Source: Stackebrandtia albiflava
Lineage (GTDB): Bacteria > Actinomycetota > Actinomycetes > Mycobacteriales > Micromonosporaceae
Assembly: GCF_007994225.1 (NCBI RefSeq)
Contig: NZ_VLLL01000005.1
Location: 1,163,142-1,227,141 of the forward strand
Reading direction: 5' to 3'
DNA: 64,000 nt
The position numbers and the translations under genes are program-made. This document shows positions 40,857-49,314 of the stretch, one piece after another (positions within the stretch are counted from its first letter, which is position 1; each line of letters begins with the position of its first letter). The notes under the pieces are model-generated. The model saw only the letters and a list, made by a program, of their open reading frames with translations. It was not told where the DNA came from and did no database searches.

Positions 40857-43445
40857 ATGTCCTCGATCCCACTGCACCTTCCATTCGACTCGCCGGACGC
40901 GACCCTGGAGAACGCCGGCGGCAAGGGCGCCGCGCTCGCCGAACTCGCCCGCGCCGGACTGCCGGTACCGGGCGGATTCCACCTCACGACCGGCGCGTAC
41001 CGCAGGTTCGTCACCGAGACCGGCGCCGCCGACCGGATAGCCGCCGTCCTGGCCTCGACGGACCCCGCCGACCCGGAGGCGACTCGACACGCGGGAGCCG
41101 CCATCCGCCCGTTGTTCGGCGACACCGCCGCGCTACCGGCCGACGTCCGCTCCGCGATCGCCGCGGGCCTGGCGGGACTGCCGCCCCGGGCGGCCGTCGC
41201 GGTCAGGTCCTCCGCCACCGCCGAGGACCTGCCCGACGCCTCCTTCGCGGGACAGATGGAGTCCCATCTGAACGTCCGCGGCGCCGAAGCGGTGGAGGCC
41301 GCCGTGCTCGGCTGCTGGGCGTCACTGTGGACGGACCGGGCGATCGCCTACCGGGCACGCCGTTCGCGGCCCGGCACCGACGACGTCGCCTCGGCCGTCG
41401 TGATCCAGCTCATGGCCGACGCCACCGCGAGCGGAGTCGCCTTCACCGCCGACCCCGTCACCGGCCGCCGGGACCGCACCGTCGTCAATGCCACGTGGGG
41501 GCTCGGTGAATCGCTCGTGGGCGGCGCGGTGACCCCGGACCAGTACGTATTGGACGGAGCCACCGGAGCCGTGGTCTCCCGCACGATCGGGGACAAGGCG
41601 GTCGAGACGGTGCGCACCCGCACCGGCACCGAGGAACGCCCGATCTCCGATCGCCGCCGCCGTGCCGTGGTCCTCGACGACACCGCGCTCAGCGAACTCC
41701 ATCGGTTGACGACCCGTGTCGCGCGACTCCACGACCGCCCCGTGGACGTGGAGTGGACTCGGCACGATGGTGGGTTCCAGATCGTGCAGGCCCGGCCGAT
41801 CACCAACCTTCCGGAACCACCTCCCGCGCGGGAGGAGTGGAACGACAGCCTCCTCGGCGACCACCTGTGGACGTCGGCCAACCTGGGCGAGGCGATACCG
41901 AGCGTCATGACCCCCATGACCTGGTCGTTCGTCCAGATATTCATGAGCGAGGCGATGTCGCTGTCGCACGTCGGACCGTACCGGCTCAGCGGCAACATCG
42001 GAGGCAGGTTCTACCTGAACCTGTCGGTCTCCAACGCGGTCGCCGACGCACTCGGCCTGAGCGGCATGGTCCGCACCGGTTCCGTTCAGGCGTTCGGGCG
42101 GTTCCCCGGCGGGGTCACCGCCCCGCCGTTGCCGCTGTCGCGATGGCGGATACTGCGGCTGGCCATGCCGTCGATGACCCGGTTCGTACGTGGCGTCGCC
42201 CGGTACCAACGGAACTTCGACGCCATGGTCGCCGCCTTCCCCGACCGCTGCCGCACCACTCACGCCCGCATCGCCGCCACCGACCGACCGGGGGAGCTGC
42301 GCGGCCTGTGGGACGACGAGATCCGGCCGCTGCTGGTCGACGGCGCGAAGCTGTTGGCCGCCGGCAGCCGGCTCAAGGGCGCCGCCCAGTTCCGGGTGCG
42401 CGCCTGGCTGTCCCGGCTCGTCGACGAGGCCGACACACATGCCCTGACGACCGGCGTCCACACCGACACCGACGGGCTGGCCAGCCTGGGACCGCTGTTG
42501 GGGCTTCGGCAACTGGTCGACGGGGTGATCGACAGGGAGACCTTCGACCGCACCTGGGGACACCGCTGCCCCGACGAGTTCGAGGTCTCCGTGCCGCGAC
42601 CGGCCGAGGACCCGGCCTGGGTGGACCGTGCCCTGGCGGGAATGCGGGACGCGCCACCGGTGACGGAACTGCTGAACCGGCAGGCGACCGCGCGGGAGGA
42701 GGCGATGCGCCGGTTCGCGGCCCGGCATCCCCGCAAGGTCGCGACACTGCGGCGCCGGTTGGCCGCGGCGGCCGTGAGCGCCCGGGGAAGGGAGACCGGC
42801 AGGTCGGAGGTGATCCGGGCGTTCTGGGTGCTGCGACGCTTCGTGCTGCGCGCCGCCGAACTCACCGGTGCCGGTGACCGGGTCTTCCACCTGCGGCTGT
42901 CCGAACTGCTGGCACTGCTGGAGGGCGACGAATCCGTCCTCGACCGGGTTCCGGCCCGTGAGGCCGCCTACCGGCACTACCGCGCGCTACCGGTGTACCC
43001 GACCTTCATCAGGGGCGCGTTCGACCCCGACTCGTGGGCGGCCGATCCCGGCCGGCGGGCCGACCTTGCCGACGCCACCGGTGAGGCCGTCGTCTCCGAC
43101 GGCGAGATCACCGGCGCGGCCGGTTCACCGGGCAAGGCGGAGGGTGTCGCCCGCATCGTCGAATCGGTGGACGACGCCGGGCGCGTCGCGGTGGGGGAGA
43201 TCCTGGTGACCAAGGTGACCAACATCGGCTGGACACCGGTGTTCCCGCGCGTGGCGGCCGTCGTCACCGACGTCGGAGCGGCACTGTCACACGCCGCGAT
43301 CGTGGCACGGGAACTCGGCATCCCGGCGGTCGTCGGCTGCGGAGACGCGACCACCCGGCTGCGCGACGGCGACCGGATCAGGGTGGACGGCGACCAGGGC
43401 ACCGTGGTGGTACTCGGCGAGCCCGGCGCTCCGGACCCTTCGTGA
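40857..43445 (+). CDS. PEP-utilising phosphotransferase (rifampin phosphotransferase-like)
   Basis: 862 residues from ATG 40857 (GAGGAG). Domain order: ATP-grasp with GGKGAALAELARAGLPVPGGFHLTT and AVRSSATAEDLPDASFAGQ (about 1-320), a long middle substrate domain with SANLGEAIPSVMTPMTWS and TWGHRCPDEFEVSVPRP, and a C-terminal swivelling His domain TDVGAALSHAAIVARELGIPAVVG (His of SHAA). This is the layout and length of rifampin phosphotransferases, which move the beta-phosphate of ATP through the His onto the drug; PEP synthase shares the end domains but lacks this middle. The actual substrate is not proven. It belongs with the TetR gene upstream. Confidence 0.88.
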   Translation: MSSIPLHLPFDSPDATLENAGGKGAALAELARAGLPVPGGFHLTTGAYRRFVTETGAADRIAAVLASTDPADPEATRHAGAAIRPLFGDTAALPADVRSAIAAGLAGLPPRAAVAVRSSATAEDLPDASFAGQMESHLNVRGAEAVEAAVLGCWASLWTDRAIAYRARRSRPGTDDVASAVVIQLMADATASGVAFTADPVTGRRDRTVVNATWGLGESLVGGAVTPDQYVLDGATGAVVSRTIGDKAVETVRTRTGTEERPISDRRRRAVVLDDTALSELHRLTTRVARLHDRPVDVEWTRHDGGFQIVQARPITNLPEPPPAREEWNDSLLGDHLWTSANLGEAIPSVMTPMTWSFVQIFMSEAMSLSHVGPYRLSGNIGGRFYLNLSVSNAVADALGLSGMVRTGSVQAFGRFPGGVTAPPLPLSRWRILRLAMPSMTRFVRGVARYQRNFDAMVAAFPDRCRTTHARIAATDRPGELRGLWDDEIRPLLVDGAKLLAAGSRLKGAAQFRVRAWLSRLVDEADTHALTTGVHTDTDGLASLGPLLGLRQLVDGVIDRETFDRTWGHRCPDEFEVSVPRPAEDPAWVDRALAGMRDAPPVTELLNRQATAREEAMRRFAARHPRKVATLRRRLAAAAVSARGRETGRSEVIRAFWVLRRFVLRAAELTGAGDRVFHLRLSELLALLEGDESVLDRVPAREAAYRHYRALPVYPTFIRGAFDPDSWAADPGRRADLADATGEAVVSDGEITGAAGSPGKAEGVARIVESVDDAGRVAVGEILVTKVTNIGWTPVFPRVAAVVTDVGAALSHAAIVARELGIPAVVGCGDATTRLRDGDRIRVDGDQGTVVVLGEPGAPDPS

Positions 43446-43707
43446 CCGCGCCGCCGGGCCGTGTCGCGTCCCGGCGGCGCGCGATGATCCCGGTCACCGT
43501 CCACCCCGCGACCGGCCGATTCACCTACACCGGTCGCGGGACCGGGTTGCCGATCCGGCCGGTGACCGCGCAGGATGATTCGGTGCGCCGATTCCACCCC
43601 GTACCGACCGGGCCGCGGACCACCCACCGACCCACCGGTCGACGTGGTGCCGGTGGCGTGACATGCCCGCACCACGGCACGTGCCGGCGAGTGGGAGGTT
43701 GACTCGG

Positions 43708-45810
43708 ATGCGTGTGCTGCTCATCGACAACCACGACTCCTACACCTACAACCTCTACCAGTTGCTCGCGACCGAACTCGGCTGCACGCCGGTCGTCATG
43801 ACCCACGACGACCCGCGACTCCTCACCGACTCGGTGGCGGCGTTCGACGTGGTCGTGGTGTCGCCGGGACCCGGCCGGCCGCAACGTCCCTCGGACCTGG
43901 GACACGTGCGCCACGTCCTCGACGCGCATCCGGGCCTGCCGACACTCGGTGTGTGCCTGGGGCACCAGGCGCTCGCCCACCTCGCCGGTGCCCGGGTGGT
44001 GACCACCCGCCCACGCCACGGACACCCCGCCCGGGTGTACCACGACGGCACCGGACTGTTCCGCGGCGTTCCGGACGGATTCACCGCGATCCGCTACCAC
44101 TCGCTACACGTCGCCAGGCCGCTGCCCGAACCGCTGCGGGAGATCGCGGTCGCCGACGACGACACGGTCATGGCCGTGCGGCACCTCGGACTACCCCGGT
44201 GGGGCGTGCAGTTCCATCCCGAGTCGGTCGCCACCGAGCACGGCGCGCGGCTCGTCCGCAACTTCGCCGACCTCGCCGCGCCGGGTCGCCGACCCGCCAC
44301 CATTCCGGCGCCCCGCAGCGGTTCCGCACCCCGTCGGGAACGGGCGGCCGGGCGGGAACCAGTGCTCGCCGTCGCCACGCTGGACCGTGCGGTGTCCACG
44401 CCGGAGCTGTTCCGGCGTCGGTTCGGCGACTCCAGTCACGCGTTCTGGCTCGACAGCAGCCTCGCCGAACCGGGCCGGGCGCGGTTCTCCTTCCTGGGCG
44501 ACACGGGAGGCCCGCTGGGGCAGGTGCTGCGGTACCGCGTCGGAAGCGGTGCCGTCCAGGTCACCGACGCCGCCGGCACCCGTGACGAACCGGGGGACGT
44601 CTTCCAGGCGATCCGGCGTCGCCTGGAACGGTTCCGGCACACCGGTTCCCACCTGCCCTTCGACCTGACCACCGGCATGGTCGGTTACTTCGGTTACGAG
44701 CTCAAGGCCGACTGCGGCGGCGACACGGCCCACGCCGCCTCCACTCCGGACGCGATGTGGCTCCTGGCCGACCGGCTCGTCGCCGTCGACCACCAGGAGG
44801 ACCGCACCTATGTGGTCGCACTGTCTACACCGGACCCGGACGCCCGCCGGATCGCGACCGACTGGACCACCCGCACCGCCGCCGCGCTCACCGAACTGCC
44901 CGATCCCGCCCCGTCCGCGCCACCGCCGGTGTCCGCCGCCGGAGACCGTGCGCCGGTTCTGGCCCGAGAGGAGGCCGGTTACCTGGCCGACGTCGAGTCC
45001 TGCCTCGCGGAACTGCGCGCCGGCGAGAGCTACGAGATCTGCCTGACCAACCGGGTCACCCTGGACCCGGTCGCCGACCCGCTCGACTACCACCTGGCGC
45101 TCCGGCGCCGGAATCCGGCACCGTACGCGGCCTACCTGCGGCTGGGGGAGTTCGCGGTGATGAGTTCGTCCCCCGAGCGGTTCATCCGGGTCCACACCGA
45201 CGGGACGGTGGAGAGCCGTCCCATCAAGGGGACCGTCGCACGCCATCCCGACCCCGTCCTCGACGAGGCGGGCCGCGCCTCACTGACCGCCTCGGCCAAG
45301 ACGCGCGCGGAGAACCTGATGATCGTGGACCTGCTGCGTAACGACCTGGGACGGGTGTGCGATCCGGGTTCGGTGACCGTGCCGGAGTTCCTGGTCACCG
45401 AGACCTACGCGACGGTCCACCAGCTGGTGTCCACGGTGCGCGGTCGGCTGCCCGGGCACGTCAGCCCGGTGGACTGCGTGCGGGCGTGCTTCCCGGGCGG
45501 CTCCATGACGGGCGCCCCGAAGCTGCGGACCATGCGGATCATCGACCGCCTGGAGGGCCGGGCCAGAGGCGTCTACTCCGGCGCGCTCGGCTACTTCGGT
45601 TTCGGCGGTGGCGCGGACCTGAGCATCGTCATCCGTACCGCGGTCTGGGAAGGTTCCGAATTGACCGTCGGCACCGGCGGCGCCGTCGTCCTCGACTCCG
45701 ATCCTGCGGAGGAGTTCGCCGAGACGATGGTGAAGGCGGCGGCACTCGTGGCCGCCAGAGAGGACCTGCGGACGGCGGTCACACCCGAGACCGCGACGTC
45801 GACACACTGA
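43708..45810 (+). CDS. pabAB: Fused aminodeoxychorismate synthase (components I and II)
   Basis: 700 residues from ATG 43708 (GGGAGGT). Residues about 1-205 are the glutamine amidotransferase: LLIDNHDSYTYNLYQ, GVCLGHQALAH (Cys nucleophile) and QFHPESVAT (His/Glu). About 225-700 is the chorismate-binding part with SSSPERFIRVH, ESRPIKGTVARHP, MIVDLLRNDLGRVC, GGSMTGAPKLRTM and GTGGAVVLDSDPAEEF. The Lys in PIKGT marks aminodeoxychorismate synthase; anthranilate synthases have PIAGT. The product leads to p-aminobenzoate for folate or for a metabolite. No lyase (PabC) is nearby in the window. Confidence 0.93.
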   Translation: MRVLLIDNHDSYTYNLYQLLATELGCTPVVMTHDDPRLLTDSVAAFDVVVVSPGPGRPQRPSDLGHVRHVLDAHPGLPTLGVCLGHQALAHLAGARVVTTRPRHGHPARVYHDGTGLFRGVPDGFTAIRYHSLHVARPLPEPLREIAVADDDTVMAVRHLGLPRWGVQFHPESVATEHGARLVRNFADLAAPGRRPATIPAPRSGSAPRRERAAGREPVLAVATLDRAVSTPELFRRRFGDSSHAFWLDSSLAEPGRARFSFLGDTGGPLGQVLRYRVGSGAVQVTDAAGTRDEPGDVFQAIRRRLERFRHTGSHLPFDLTTGMVGYFGYELKADCGGDTAHAASTPDAMWLLADRLVAVDHQEDRTYVVALSTPDPDARRIATDWTTRTAAALTELPDPAPSAPPPVSAAGDRAPVLAREEAGYLADVESCLAELRAGESYEICLTNRVTLDPVADPLDYHLALRRRNPAPYAAYLRLGEFAVMSSSPERFIRVHTDGTVESRPIKGTVARHPDPVLDEAGRASLTASAKTRAENLMIVDLLRNDLGRVCDPGSVTVPEFLVTETYATVHQLVSTVRGRLPGHVSPVDCVRACFPGGSMTGAPKLRTMRIIDRLEGRARGVYSGALGYFGFGGGADLSIVIRTAVWEGSELTVGTGGAVVLDSDPAEEFAETMVKAAALVAAREDLRTAVTPETATSTH

Positions 45811-45850
45811 CACCGGACCGGAACCCGCGCCGTCATCCCGGCCATCGCGA

Positions 45851-45923
45851 CCCGGCCGCGGGCCGGCTATTTCACCCGGCCTCGGGCTGGCTATTGCACC
45901 CCGGCCGCGGGCCGGCTATTGCA
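45851..45923. repeat. Three imperfect 24-25 bp tandem repeats
   Basis: Units at 45851-45874, 45875-45898 and 45899-45923 share the pattern CCCGGCCGCGGGCCGGCTAT followed by T/G and TCA/GCA. Each contains a palindromic GGCCGCGGGCC-type core (the middle copy is altered). They lie between the convergent pabAB and LuxR genes and could act as a compound terminator. Confidence 0.7.
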
Positions 45924-46074
45924 TTTCGCCCGCCGAGTACATAACGTTACGGAATGGACACCTGTTCACCGTTCGCGCAGGTGAACGGGGGACCTTCACC
46001 GTGCCGGGTTCCCCGTTGCGCCGGCGGGCCGGGTACCGGCGGCCTCCATCCGCCCGGACCCGACCCACACCCGG

Positions 46075-46524
46075 TCACCTGATCAGTCCGGTACGGAAGG
46101 CGATCGCCACCGCGTGGGCGCGATCGTGCGCGCCGAGTTTGCGGTAGAGCATCCTGGCGCGGGTCTTGACGGTGTCCTCGGAAATCGACAGTTCCGCCCC
46201 GATCTGGAGGTTCGTCATTCCCAGGCTCATCCGCTCACACACGTCGAGTTCCGCCTGGCTCAGCCGGAAGCACAGCGGCTTCGGCCTGGGGCGCCGCGGC
46301 ACGGGCGGCGTGACGCGGATCCCGACGGCCGCCAGCGCCTCCAGAAGCAGGCCGGTGGTGTGGTTGAGCTGCCCGACGCGCCGGTCGCGGGCGGCCTCCC
46401 GGCAGATCCACGCCGCCGAGTCGCCCACGACCCGCCACGCGGTCGTGGGTGAGGACAGGTCCGGCTTGGCGACGACCACCCCGGGGACGGCCGATTCGCG
46501 GCGTTGTCGGATCACTGTGGTCAT
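46075..46524 (-). CDS. Orphan LuxR-type HTH regulator
   Basis: 149 residues. The C-terminal HTH is clear: RLSQAELDVCERMSLGMTNLQIGAELSISEDTVKTRARMLYRKLG, ending AVAIAFRTGLIR. The N-terminal 85 residues show no receiver or ligand domain that I recognise; a helical segment (NHTTGLLLEALAAVGIRV) precedes a basic Pro-rich linker. No kinase gene is adjacent. It is convergent with pabAB. Confidence 0.88.
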   Translation of the reverse strand: MTTVIRQRRESAVPGVVVAKPDLSSPTTAWRVVGDSAAWICREAARDRRVGQLNHTTGLLLEALAAVGIRVTPPVPRRPRPKPLCFRLSQAELDVCERMSLGMTNLQIGAELSISEDTVKTRARMLYRKLGAHDRAHAVAIAFRTGLIR

Positions 46525-46880
46525 GATGGGCTCCTGTCTGTCATGCCGCGAACCGCGGCGATCGACCGCGTCCGACGCCTCACCCCGGCGCCGGAAACGG
46601 AACCACCCGACGCCTCCGGTCGGGTGCGGTGAATCGAACCTCTCCGGCGGGCACCGACGGAACTCCCCGTCCGTCGCGTGTCACCGGTGCGAGACGGCGA
46701 GCGACACCCACCCGGGAACCGGTGTCGCCTCCACCGACCCGGATCACGGTCGGTGTGCCCGCCGTATCCATTCCAGCAGGCCGGATACGGGCGGGCCAGA
46801 ACAGTTTTGTGACATCCATGTGACACATCGGGTGCCACGGGCGCGACGGGATGCATCATGAGTCAGGCAGGGAGGTAGTC
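46525..46880. other. Intergenic region between divergent regulators
   Basis: 356 bases without a convincing gene. It holds the promoters of the LuxR-type and XRE-type genes. Near 46806-46826 the direct repeat TGTGACA/TGTGACA with a spacer of seven bases lies about 60 bases before the XRE start and may be an operator. Frames here are Arg/Pro-rich shadows. Confidence 0.4.
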
Positions 46881-48137
46881 ATGGCCGCCGATCCGAACGC
46901 CGGTCTGGCACGACGGCGAAAGGCCATGGGGCTCACCCAGGAGGCTTTGGCCGAGCTGTTGTCGGTCGACCGGGTGTCGGTGTCACGTTGGGAGCGTGGC
47001 GTCACCGAACCGCAACCGTATCTGCGCGCCGATCTCGCGTCCGCGCTCCGGTTGACACCCGCCGAACTGGAGTCCCTGCTGGTGGCCGCGAAACCGTTGC
47101 CGCCCCCCGAGAGGCGACGGCACCCGGCCGTCGGCCCACATGACGAAGGTGACCATATGCTCAGGCGCGACATCCTGCGACTGGCCGCGGTGACCGCCGC
47201 GGCCATCGCCACCCCGAGATCCGCCCCGGTACACGACGTCCGGGATCTGGACGCGCAACACGCCGTCGGCGAACACCTGTGGCGGGCCTACGGCCGCACC
47301 CACTCCAAGGCCGCCATGTACCCGGTGGTCGGCGACCACCTCGACGCGGTACGCGAGGGACTGAGGCTTCCACAGTCGACGGAGTCCTTCCGTGCCCGGT
47401 GCCGCCTCGCGGCGGGGGCGTTCCAACTCGCCGGAGAGATCCTGTTCGACTCCTCGGCGCACGCCGACGCGATCTCCTGCTACACCCTGGCGGCCGACGC
47501 CGCCAGGCAGGCCGGGGACGACGACCTGTGGGCGTGCGCGATGCTGCGGCACGCCCTGGTCCACCTGGTCGCCGGGCGTCCTCACGAGGCGGAGGAGCTG
47601 GCCGCCGCCGCGGTGGCGGTCGCGCGGCGGGGTGACCCCGGCCTGACCACCGGTTACTGGGCGGCGGCGGTGCGTGCCGAGGCGCTGGCGGGGATGGGTG
47701 AGAAGGACGCCTGCCTGCGGGAGCTCGACCGGGCGGAGGAGGTCGATCGCCGGAACGTCACCGGCAACGGTGGATGGTTGCGGTTCGACGGCGCCCGGAT
47801 CCCGGAACAGCGCGGCGCCTGCCTGATGGCGCTCGGTGACCACGCCGGCGCGTCCGACGCGCTGGAGGCGGCGGCGGCCGTGGCGGTGACACCGCGGCGC
47901 AGTGCGGCGGTACACACGGACCTTGCGGTCCTGGCGGTGCGTGCGGGTGACCTCGACAGGTTGGCCGGTCACGTGGAGACGGTGGTGGAGCTGGAGCGGC
48001 ACAACGACTCCGGGTACATCAGGCACAAGTTGCGGTCGCTGCGCCAGCGCATCGGCGAGCCGGGCGGGAACCGCCGGTTGGCCTGGATAGTGGAGCGCCT
48101 GGACGAGGTCGCCTGGAACCCGGGGCCGGCGGTGTGA
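46881..48137 (+). CDS. XRE regulator with TPR-like helical domain
   Basis: 418 residues from ATG 46881 (GGGAGGT); the earlier GTG-type start adds ten unlikely residues. The HTH (GLARRRKAMGLTQEALAELLSVDRVSVSRWERG) is followed by a linker with MLRRDILRLAAVTAAAIATPRS, which resembles a Tat-like or hydrophobic hinge often seen in this actinobacterial group, and a C-terminal domain of about 300 residues of helical repeats (CRLAAGAFQLAGEILFDS; ADAISCYTLAADAARQAGD; ALVHLVAGRPHEAEELAAAAVAVA). Such proteins often bind peptides or partner proteins. The gene is monocistronic. Confidence 0.85.
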   Translation: MAADPNAGLARRRKAMGLTQEALAELLSVDRVSVSRWERGVTEPQPYLRADLASALRLTPAELESLLVAAKPLPPPERRRHPAVGPHDEGDHMLRRDILRLAAVTAAAIATPRSAPVHDVRDLDAQHAVGEHLWRAYGRTHSKAAMYPVVGDHLDAVREGLRLPQSTESFRARCRLAAGAFQLAGEILFDSSAHADAISCYTLAADAARQAGDDDLWACAMLRHALVHLVAGRPHEAEELAAAAVAVARRGDPGLTTGYWAAAVRAEALAGMGEKDACLRELDRAEEVDRRNVTGNGGWLRFDGARIPEQRGACLMALGDHAGASDALEAAAAVAVTPRRSAAVHTDLAVLAVRAGDLDRLAGHVETVVELERHNDSGYIRHKLRSLRQRIGEPGGNRRLAWIVERLDEVAWNPGPAV

Positions 48138-48910
48138 CCCGGCGGCCCCGGGGTCGTCTCCGGTGACTCGCGGCGACTCTCCTGAGGGGCCTCGGGAGGG
48201 AAGCGTTGTGTAGAGTCACCATGACGATCGGACGAGTCACCGTCGTCGGCTCCGCGCGGTGGCGTGCCGGGGCGTCCGCGATCGGCACCGGACCGCTCCC
48301 GGGCCGCCGGTGACGGGCGGCGGCGCCCGAGGCCGTGGTCACCGAAACGTGACGGCAATGCCGTTATGGACGGTGTGACCGCGGCGCGACGTGGGACTCG
48401 CGCGGCAATTATCCCGGGTACACGATTCGCGATCCGGTGTCAATGGTTTGCGGCTCCGAGAATTCGACAGAGAATTCATATATGCGAGCCCGTAACTAAA
48501 ATCCGTCTCATTCGTATGCACATTGCACGCTGTCGTATCTGGTCAGCTATACGGTTTACCGGATATGGTGGTATGCGCTCGTGGGACGATTCTTCCGACG
48601 ATGAAGGCCGTGACGATCCGGCATTTCCACCGGTGGCCGCGACCCGACTCACCAGTACACAGCCGGCCGATTGTGATGCACCACATGCCGCCAATGCGAA
48701 CAAGCAGGTCAGCGCGCGGGGCCTCCAGCCGCGAACACCGGGATTCGTGGCTGGTTATGCTGTCCCCCAACAAAGTCCGCCACGGCTCCCGGTCGTGGCG
48801 GATCGTGATGATACCGTTTCCTGGCAGACACGGCTCGTAGGATCAGCTCACTCACTCGCATTCTCGTCCGCTGTGGAATCACCCATCCTTAAAGGAGGAC
48901 CAGCCCTTCC
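48138..48910. other. Long non-coding, lower-GC region before the conservon
   Basis: About 770 bases without a credible gene. From about 48400 to 48700 the sequence is clearly poorer in G+C than the surroundings, with runs such as AGAATTCATATATGC and AGCTATACGGTTTACC. A hairpin with a 9-bp perfect stem (48776-48784 and 48794-48802) and a TGATGATACC sequence (48806-48815) lie before the roadblock gene. The region probably carries the promoter and a long leader of the conservon operon; remnants of another element are possible. Confidence 0.45.
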
Positions 48911-49312
48911 ATGTCCGATACGATACGGAATGCACCGACAGGTTTGCAGTTCCTGCTCGATGGACTGATCTCGCAAGTCGCCGGAGTTCAATGTGCGCTT
49001 CTGGTGTCGGCCGATGGACTGAAGAAGGACATCAGCAGCGGCCTCGACAACGACCGGGCCGACCAGCTCGCCGCCGTGGCGTCCGGTCTGTTCTCGCTGG
49101 CGCGCAACACCGGCGGTGGCGGAGTCCGTCAGGTGGTCGCCGAACTCGACGACCACATCGTATTCGTCTCCAGTGGCGGGAGTCAGACCCGCCTCGTGGT
49201 GGTCGCCGGCAACGACACCGACGTGAGCGTGCTGGCATTCGAAATGGCTCAACTCATCAAGGGCGTGGCGCATCACACCGCCACCCCGGCTCGATCGGAC
49301 GTGGTCGCCTAA
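48911..49312 (+). CDS. Roadblock/LC7-domain protein (conservon CvnB type)
   Basis: 133 residues. The fold is visible in GLQFLLDGLISQVAGVQCALLVSADGLKKDIS, then DRADQLAAVASGLFSLARNTG, then VRQVVAELDDHIVFVSSGG. Roadblock proteins bind small GTPases, and in conservons they link the sensor kinase with the Ras-like protein. AAAGGAGG stands eleven bases before the ATG. It is the first gene of the operon here, before the kinase, whereas in the standard order the kinase precedes it. Confidence 0.95.
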   Translation: MSDTIRNAPTGLQFLLDGLISQVAGVQCALLVSADGLKKDISSGLDNDRADQLAAVASGLFSLARNTGGGGVRQVVAELDDHIVFVSSGGSQTRLVVVAGNDTDVSVLAFEMAQLIKGVAHHTATPARSDVVA

Positions 49313-49314
49313 CC

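Noticed and set aside
41322-42977. 551-residue antisense frame in the phosphotransferase gene
   Set aside because: Low-complexity shadow of a well-supported plus-strand gene.
43442-43702. 86-residue frame overlapping the stop of the phosphotransferase gene
   Set aside because: Arg/Thr/Pro-rich product with no motif and no ribosome-binding site; the pabAB gene begins directly after in a different frame.
45851-45923. CRISPR array
   Set aside because: The three units are directly adjacent without spacers, and no cas gene is present.
48264-48968. 234-residue open frame in the gap before the conservon
   Set aside because: It has mixed low-GC3 codons, many Arg/Cys/Met, and runs into the roadblock gene in another frame; no ribosome-binding site.
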